Assembly (NCBI GenBank): GCA_910592005.1
Contig: CAJVPP010000791.1
Coordinates: 1 to 26,263, forward strand
Direction: 5' to 3'
DNA length: 26,263 nt
From: Funneliformis mosseae
Taxonomy: Eukaryota > Glomeromycota > Glomeromycetes > Glomerales > Glomeraceae
Shown: positions 21,460 through 26,263 of the stretch, piece by piece
Layout of the letters: the number at the start of each line of letters is the position of its first letter
How positions within the stretch are numbered: position 1 is the stretch's first letter
Program-made: the position numbers and the translations under genes
The notes under the pieces: generated by a model
The model's input: the letters and a program-made list of their open reading frames with translations, nothing else
Told to the model about the DNA's origin: nothing
Databases searched by the model: none

Positions 21460-23400
21460 CTGTAAATATTCATTAATTTTTGAATATTTTCTAAAAATCT
21501 TTAAATCTTCATAATTAAAATTAGAATTATCCGATTGTTGAGCAAAAAAAGTTATAAAATTTTTTAAACCTTGTACTGCTTCTTTTATACCAATTAATTC
21601 TAATTCAAATTCACTATCAAATATAATTTCTTCATTAAGAACTTTAATTACACATTCAATTATTTATTTATCATCCAAAAATTCTTCAATTGGTAATTCT
21701 TCTAATTTTTCAGCATATTGTTTAATATCACCTAAAAATGAAATAGCAGATTCAAGTAAAATATCAAGAAGATCTTCAATATCTTCAAGTTTAGCATCCA
21801 ATTCAATATCAATTTGATCAGATGATATTTCTTGTTGAATATAATTTACAGATGGTAAAATTCCTGTTTTAATCTAACAGTTTGAAATTATATTTATGAT
21901 ATATTTAACCATGCCTCTGATAAGTAATTAATTGCTTCTAATAAATTCAATTTATTTCTTAGTTTAAATAAAAAAAATAATTAATTTAATTATATAATAT
22001 AAACTTAAATAAATAAATAAATAAATAATTTATCCTTACTCATTATTATCAAATTGTCTTATTAAATGTCAACAATAATTTTGTTTATATTTAACCTTTT
22101 TAAAAATAAATAAATAATTTAAAAATTAAAATTTTAATTAAAATTAAAAATTTTATTACTAACCTTAAAATTATTAATTATATCTGCATCCAATGATTGT
22201 AAATGAGAAGTAGTATTAGGTAGAAGATATTTAAGAGTTATATTTGTAAGTTTTAATGGTTAATTTTGAATTTTATTATTTTGATTTTTTGTTTTAAAAT
22301 TTGCACTTTGTGATAGTCTTACAATTGCATCATTAGTATTAATTTCAGAAATCTAAAATAATAAAATTATAAATTATTATTATTATAATAATAATAAATA
22401 TATTTTAAAGTATAAAATTTTTACCACTGATTAATTATTGTTAAAAATTATATGTGAAGATGCATTATCCAATAGCATTAAAATTTTTTGACCTTAAATT
22501 CAAAATTTAATATCTAAATCTTTTATCTAATGACAAAATATACTTTGCGTCATCTATACATTTTTACTTTAATAATAAGAAATTGGTAAATTGTGTAAAT
22601 TAATTTCACAAAAATAACAAGGTTTTTGCACATTTCTAATTACAAGTGGCTTGATTTTTTCTGTTCCATTTGCATTACATGTTAATAAAACAGTAACTAT
22701 TTGCTTATCCTATATAATAAAATATTATTCAATAAAATATATTAATTATAATAACATTTTCAGAAAAATTTATAATGTCTTTACCTTTTTTGTTCCTAAA
22801 ACAGGTTCAGAAGCAAGTGTTTGATTAGGTATTATATGATAAAACAAACCAGTTTTATCACAATTAAATACATTATTTAGATTATATTTAAAAATTAATT
22901 TTTGTAATTTGGTTCTTTTTTCAAGTAATGCAGATAAAGAAACTGAATTTGCTTCTTCATGTATTCTTTATTTACTTAAATTATTTCTAGCTTTAAATCC
23001 ATCTAACTAACTATTTAAAAATACAAGTGTATCTTCAATAATATTCAAATTTTTTGTAAATTCTTTTTGCCTTTTCTCATAAAATAATATCTGATATAAT
23101 CATATTTTTTGATAATGCTTGCTTCACCTAAATAGAATGTGCCTCTTCAAGTAAAGAATATTTTATTTCACGATACTTATAAACTCAAGTTGTATTATTT
23201 ATTGTAATAGAAAGCTATCATATTTTATATTTTAAAATTTTACTAATTGTTGTCCTTTCGATATAAAGGTCATAAAGTTAGTTAAAATGTGCTATAATAT
23301 TTAAATGAGATATTTAAAGGTTTTTATTATAAAATTCACAAATTTCACATTTGGTTTCATCACTTATAAGTGTTCTTTTTCTTTTTTTTCTTGGAATATT
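21460..23400 (-). pseudogene. CENP-B/Tigger-type DDE transposase, broken
   Basis: Minus-strand translation with frame changes gives, in order: PRKKRKRTLISDETKCEICEF from about 23395 (CENP-B N-terminal helix-turn-helix start), HFNQLYDL-type and IERTTISKILK blocks near 23250, EEAHSI and FLNS-LDGFKARNNLSK around 22980-23140 (second DNA-binding domain), NVFNCDKTGLFYHIIPNQTLAS at about 22810-22885 (first DDE Asp; the usual NxDETGLFY has Lys for Glu here), ILMLLDNASSH near 22450-22490 (second Asp), and LTNITLKYLLPNTTSHLQSLDADIINNF near 22170-22270. Acidic tail blocks such as KQYAEKLEELPIEEFLDD lie near 21670-21730. GT-AG introns appear at 22710-22784 and 22353-22424. Many in-frame TAA and TAG codons and frameshifts make it non-functional. 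Confidence 0.85.
22003..22030. repeat. (TAAA)n microsatellite
   Basis: Five to six TAAA/AAAT units in the AT-rich part of the Tigger-like element, probably within or near a decayed intron of its transposase gene. Confidence 0.6.
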
Positions 23401-23884
23401 ATATTATAAGGTAAAAAATCTAATATATAGCTTAAGAAAAAAGTTGAATTCAAATGGATGTGTTTGATTAATGCGTATGAATTAATCTATTAATCAACTA
23501 GTAATTAAACAATTAACTATTATTATTTAATCAATTAATTGATCATAGTTTAGGTTATTAAATGATAATTAAATTAAATTAACAAAAGAAGATTTTATAA
23601 AAATATAATTTTAAAAAAAACTAAATTCAACAATTATTATCCATAAATAAAACATTTTCTTATATATAAATTGATGATGATTTCAAATAAAAAATAATTT
23701 AAGATAATGATTGTTAAAATTATAAAGAATTTTTAATTTAGTTTGCTTAGATAATATCTGCAATCATGTAACTAAATAAGCAAAAATAAATTAAAAAAAA
23801 TATTTTTCTTTTTCAAAAATCTAATAAAACTTACTTATTTTCAATCATTTTTAGAAGGAAAAAAATAAAACCAAAAGCTTATTC

Positions 23885-24205
23885 TGAATTGACTATTTCT
23901 AAAAAAAAGTAAATCTTTATTAAAAAAAAATAAAATAACCAAAACATACTTATAAATCAAATAAAAAATTTATCTAAAAAAAATTACTACAATTTTAAAT
24001 TATTTATTTCTAAAAGAAAAATGGTTTTTATTAGAAAATATTCAAAAATCTACAAAACAAAAAAAATACAAAGAAGACATTTTATTTTTAAATTGTCTAT
24101 TTCTAAAGAAAAACATAAAGTTCTTACTAAAAAATAATTTAAAACTATGTATAAACTAAACTTATTCAAATTGCTAATTCTTTAAAAAAAATCAGTCTTC
24201 AACTG
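23885..24205. repeat. Irregular ~80-110 base repeats in the non-coding part of the Tigger-like element
   Basis: The pattern (GA/TT/GT)CTATTTCTAAA-A-rich followed by CTTATTAAAAAA-like sequence recurs starting near 23891, 24002, 24095 and, more weakly, 24171. The spacing is not constant and the DNA is low in complexity, so this is tentative. Confidence 0.4.
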
Positions 24206-24677
24206 TTTTTAAAAGAAATATTGCAATTTCCCAAAGTTGATAAAAAAAAGATTGATAATCTGCAAGTCTCAAATAATAAAATTCAATTAGTGTAATGTAA
24301 AAAAATGTTTCAAAGGTATATTTTTTTAAGTTAGATCATTTATTTGTATAATACACTTGCTTAATACCAGCCAAAAATTATTGAGCAATGAACCCTTTGT
24401 CAACTAATGCTATTTAAAAATATGTTATGCAACTCAATTTAAAACATTGAAAAATATATTTTGTAAAACAATGCATATAAAATCAATACATATACTAAGA
24501 TATTTATTATGTGATATGTGATTATAAATAGTTTATTTTGTAATTGTTTGAATATAAAATTTTCTTTTATACTAGTAATAGTGATTAGTATATAGTGGTA
24601 ATTATAAAAAGTATATTTTAACCTTATAATTTTAAGACATTAAAATTAGGTGATAATAAACAGAATGTAATTATAAA

Positions 24678-24703
24678 TGGGTGATTATAAACATGTCTGA
24701 CTG
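24678..24703 (-). repeat. Right terminal inverted repeat of the Tigger-like element
   Basis: Read on the minus strand it starts CAGTCAGAC and continues TTTATAATCACCC, mirroring the left end. Followed by TA. Confidence 0.85.
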
Positions 24704-24705
24704 TA

Positions 24706-25253
24706 ATAAGTTATACTTGTTAACTTTGCAAAAATAAAATATTTTTAAATAAAAAGCCTGATAGACGAAACTTTATAGTTATAGATACTGTTAAGACCAA
24801 TACAAATAATTATACATTATTAATAATAGTGATTTTATTTTTGATTACACTAATTGAAAAATTTATAATCATAGTAAATATATACATATATACTATATGT
24901 AGTAGACATAGTTAAATTTATTTGCAATTTGTTACATTATAAAGTTATTAATTAATGATTATAGGAAATTAAAACTTTTAAATAAACTCCTTAATTTTTG
25001 TTATTCTTTCTGAAATAATAATGTCTGGTTTTTCATCATACTATACTTCAAGAAGGAAAATTCTATTATCTTGACAAATGCATTTTTTTTGCTAATTATG
25101 ATTAGTGATATCCTTAAGTTTTTTGACATCTTTATATCAGCTGGTGCTATGAAACTGATACTAAGCCTCTTGCACTTCCAATGCAATTTGATATTTTTAG
25201 AAGAAGGCGTTAAGCTCTAATTCTTACATAAACGTAGATACAATACTCAATTA
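24706..25253. other. AT-rich DNA with a weak minus-strand open frame
   Basis: 24706-25000 has no coding signal. The minus-strand frame at 25001-25186 (61 codons) contains KCKRLSISFIAPADIKMSKNLR and a Lys/Phe-rich remainder. Its codon use looks less random than the surroundings and the frame is readable for some codons upstream of its ATG, so it may be a piece of a decayed repetitive gene. The protein is not recognised. Confidence 0.35.
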
Positions 25254-25478
25254 TCAGCTTCTCACAAAAATTTTCTTAACTATCTGGATGCATCTAGTCT
25301 GAAGTTTGTGATTTTTCTTAGATTCTGATTCTTTTTCAAGCTTATTGAGATACTGCTCTAACTTCTCAATTTTAGCATTACATCTGTTACTCTCTTTTAT
25401 CATCTGCCTTATAAGCTTTGCATTTTTAGCATTAAATTTAGTAATACATTGCCTCAATGAATCTATTTTAGATTGCAT
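25254..25478 (-). CDS. Short coiled-coil protein or relic, resembles repetitive Rhizophagus proteins
   Basis: 74 codons beginning MQSKIDSLRQCITKFNAKNA and ending in a basic tail (KKIFVRS). Residues about 1-50 show a heptad-like pattern of Ile, Leu and Lys (IDSLRQ, NAKLIRQ, KIEKLEQYLNKLEKE), typical of a parallel coiled coil. Many Rhizophagus genomic ORFs start with similar M-x-SKI-x-L-x-x-(R/E)I-x-ELEAKNA stretches, then continue for hundreds of residues; here the frame ends early. I see no matching downstream domain, so a truncated relic of such a repetitive gene is the most likely reading. Function unknown. Confidence 0.4.
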   Translation of the reverse strand: MQSKIDSLRQCITKFNAKNAKLIRQMIKESNRCNAKIEKLEQYLNKLEKESESKKNHKLQTRCIQIVKKIFVRS

Positions 25479-26263
25479 GTCTATGTAATATTATAATATT
25501 ATTATTTATACTTAATATATTAGTATTCAAAATCGGTAAAAATATGTAGGTTATTTTGATCATTCTCTGAAGGAATGGTTTTTTATCAAGAAAAAAACCC
25601 CTTAAAAATATATTTTTTTCAGGAGGATAATTTCTATTATTTCTTTGCCTTAATTATATAAAAATGCTTTATTAAAATAGTCAGATCATCTCCTGTAATA
25701 GCAAAGCTACCAAAAAGCATTAATATATACAAAAAATAAATACAAGAGTAGGACTTAACCTGTGATATATGATGATTTTTCTATGCTAATATTCTATCCT
25801 ATTATTATATTTTTACCCACTTCAATAATTCTTGGAATTTAATCTGGCTATCAAATATTCACTTGATTTATCTGAACAAGTCCTTGATAGACTTTACTAA
25901 GTTATTATAAGTCAATATAGCCTTGTTGATTGGTAATAAAAAGGTGACAATGAATTTAATAATATTTTCACATTTCCTTCACTATTATTTTCAGAGTTAG
26001 ATGAAACTAATTTAATTATTATCCAATTTACGGCAGTTAATACAATCTCATACATTACATCTTCATGTAAACTTATCATATTATAGCTATACTCCCCTCC
26101 AAAAAATATCTGACCACCCGTCGATAATGCAAATCCTAACATATTAAAATTTGAATTACGCCACAATTAATGCATATAAATAAAAATTTTTTTTCTCATG
26201 TAGGTGCAGTTACAAATAGTTTGAAAATAAAAAAATCTTTTTTTAAAAAATATGTCTAAAAGG
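25479..26263. other. AT-rich region without a supported gene
   Basis: Mostly low-complexity AT-rich DNA. The minus-strand open frame at 25912-26166 (84 codons, MWRNSNFNMLGFALSTGGQIFF at its start) has a somewhat protein-like composition, but no known motif, no clear splice context and no recognised relatives. It might be another transposon relic. Nothing else is seen to the window end. Confidence 0.4.

Larger units (their letters stand above)
21176..24703 (-). mobile_element. Pogo/Tigger-like DNA transposon, full length but dead
   Basis: The 3528-base element is bounded by inverted ends. Both start CAGTCAGAC and continue into TATAATCAC; 20 of the first 23 positions agree. TA dinucleotides flank both sides (21174-21175, 24704-24705), the target-site duplication of the Tc1/mariner/pogo superfamily. 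The minus strand carries a broken CENP-B-type transposase gene at about 21460-23400. Subterminal TGATTATA motifs occur at both ends. About 1.2 kb of AT-rich non-coding DNA lies between the transposase start and the right end. It inserted about 290 bases upstream of SMC2. Confidence 0.88.

Noticed and set aside
1..26263. tRNA or rRNA genes
   Set aside because: No cloverleaf with a TTCRA-type B box or conserved rRNA stretch was noticed on either strand; a tRNAscan-SE run would settle it.

Overview
The window looks like nuclear DNA of an arbuscular mycorrhizal fungus, most likely Rhizophagus or a close relative (Glomeromycotina). This is inferred from four things: very high A+T, fungal-type genes split by many short GT-AG introns of roughly 60-100 bp, long homopolymers, and heavily decayed LINE, Tc1/mariner and CENP-B-type transposons of a kind common in those genomes. 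No database search was possible.

Layout. 1-64 is a pentameric TCGAC-type repeat cut by the window edge. 66-4320 is a decayed LINE on the + strand (reverse transcriptase, then RNase H and tail), split by the 3' end of a Tc1/mariner transposase at about 2008-2300. 4321-5285 is AT-rich spacer and the upstream region of 5286-9071, a single-exon gene for a 1261-residue HECT ubiquitin ligase of the UFD4/TRIP12/UPL3 kind with AT-hook-like repeats at its N-terminus. 9072-9610 is a convergent spacer with two very long homopolymers.

The middle holds three conserved genes, whose full exon structures I reconstructed by hand. VPS16 (minus, 9611-13471, 19 exons, 820 aa) is a vacuolar tethering subunit. 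RAD51C (plus, 13757-15524, 11 exons, 351 aa) is a recombination paralogue. SMC2 (minus, 15829-20887, 21 exons, 1180 aa) is the condensin ATPase. VPS16 and RAD51C diverge from a 285 bp spacer; RAD51C and SMC2 converge with 304 bp between stop codons. Both genome-maintenance genes have ACGCGT boxes upstream, the motif read by the fungal G1/S factor MBF.

21176-24703 is a complete but dead pogo/Tigger-like DNA transposon. It has matching terminal inverted repeats, TA target duplications, subterminal TGATTATA motifs at both ends, and a broken CENP-B-type transposase gene on the minus strand that still shows introns. 24706-26263 is AT-rich and carries only weak minus-strand ORFs, one of them a coiled coil resembling repetitive Rhizophagus proteins.

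I did not find a clearly new multi-gene system. The observations most worth a second look are the AT-hook/HECT architecture, the shared ACGCGT boxes of RAD51C and SMC2, the CpA-to-TpA pattern of stop codons in the dead transposons, and the organised ends of the Tigger-like element.
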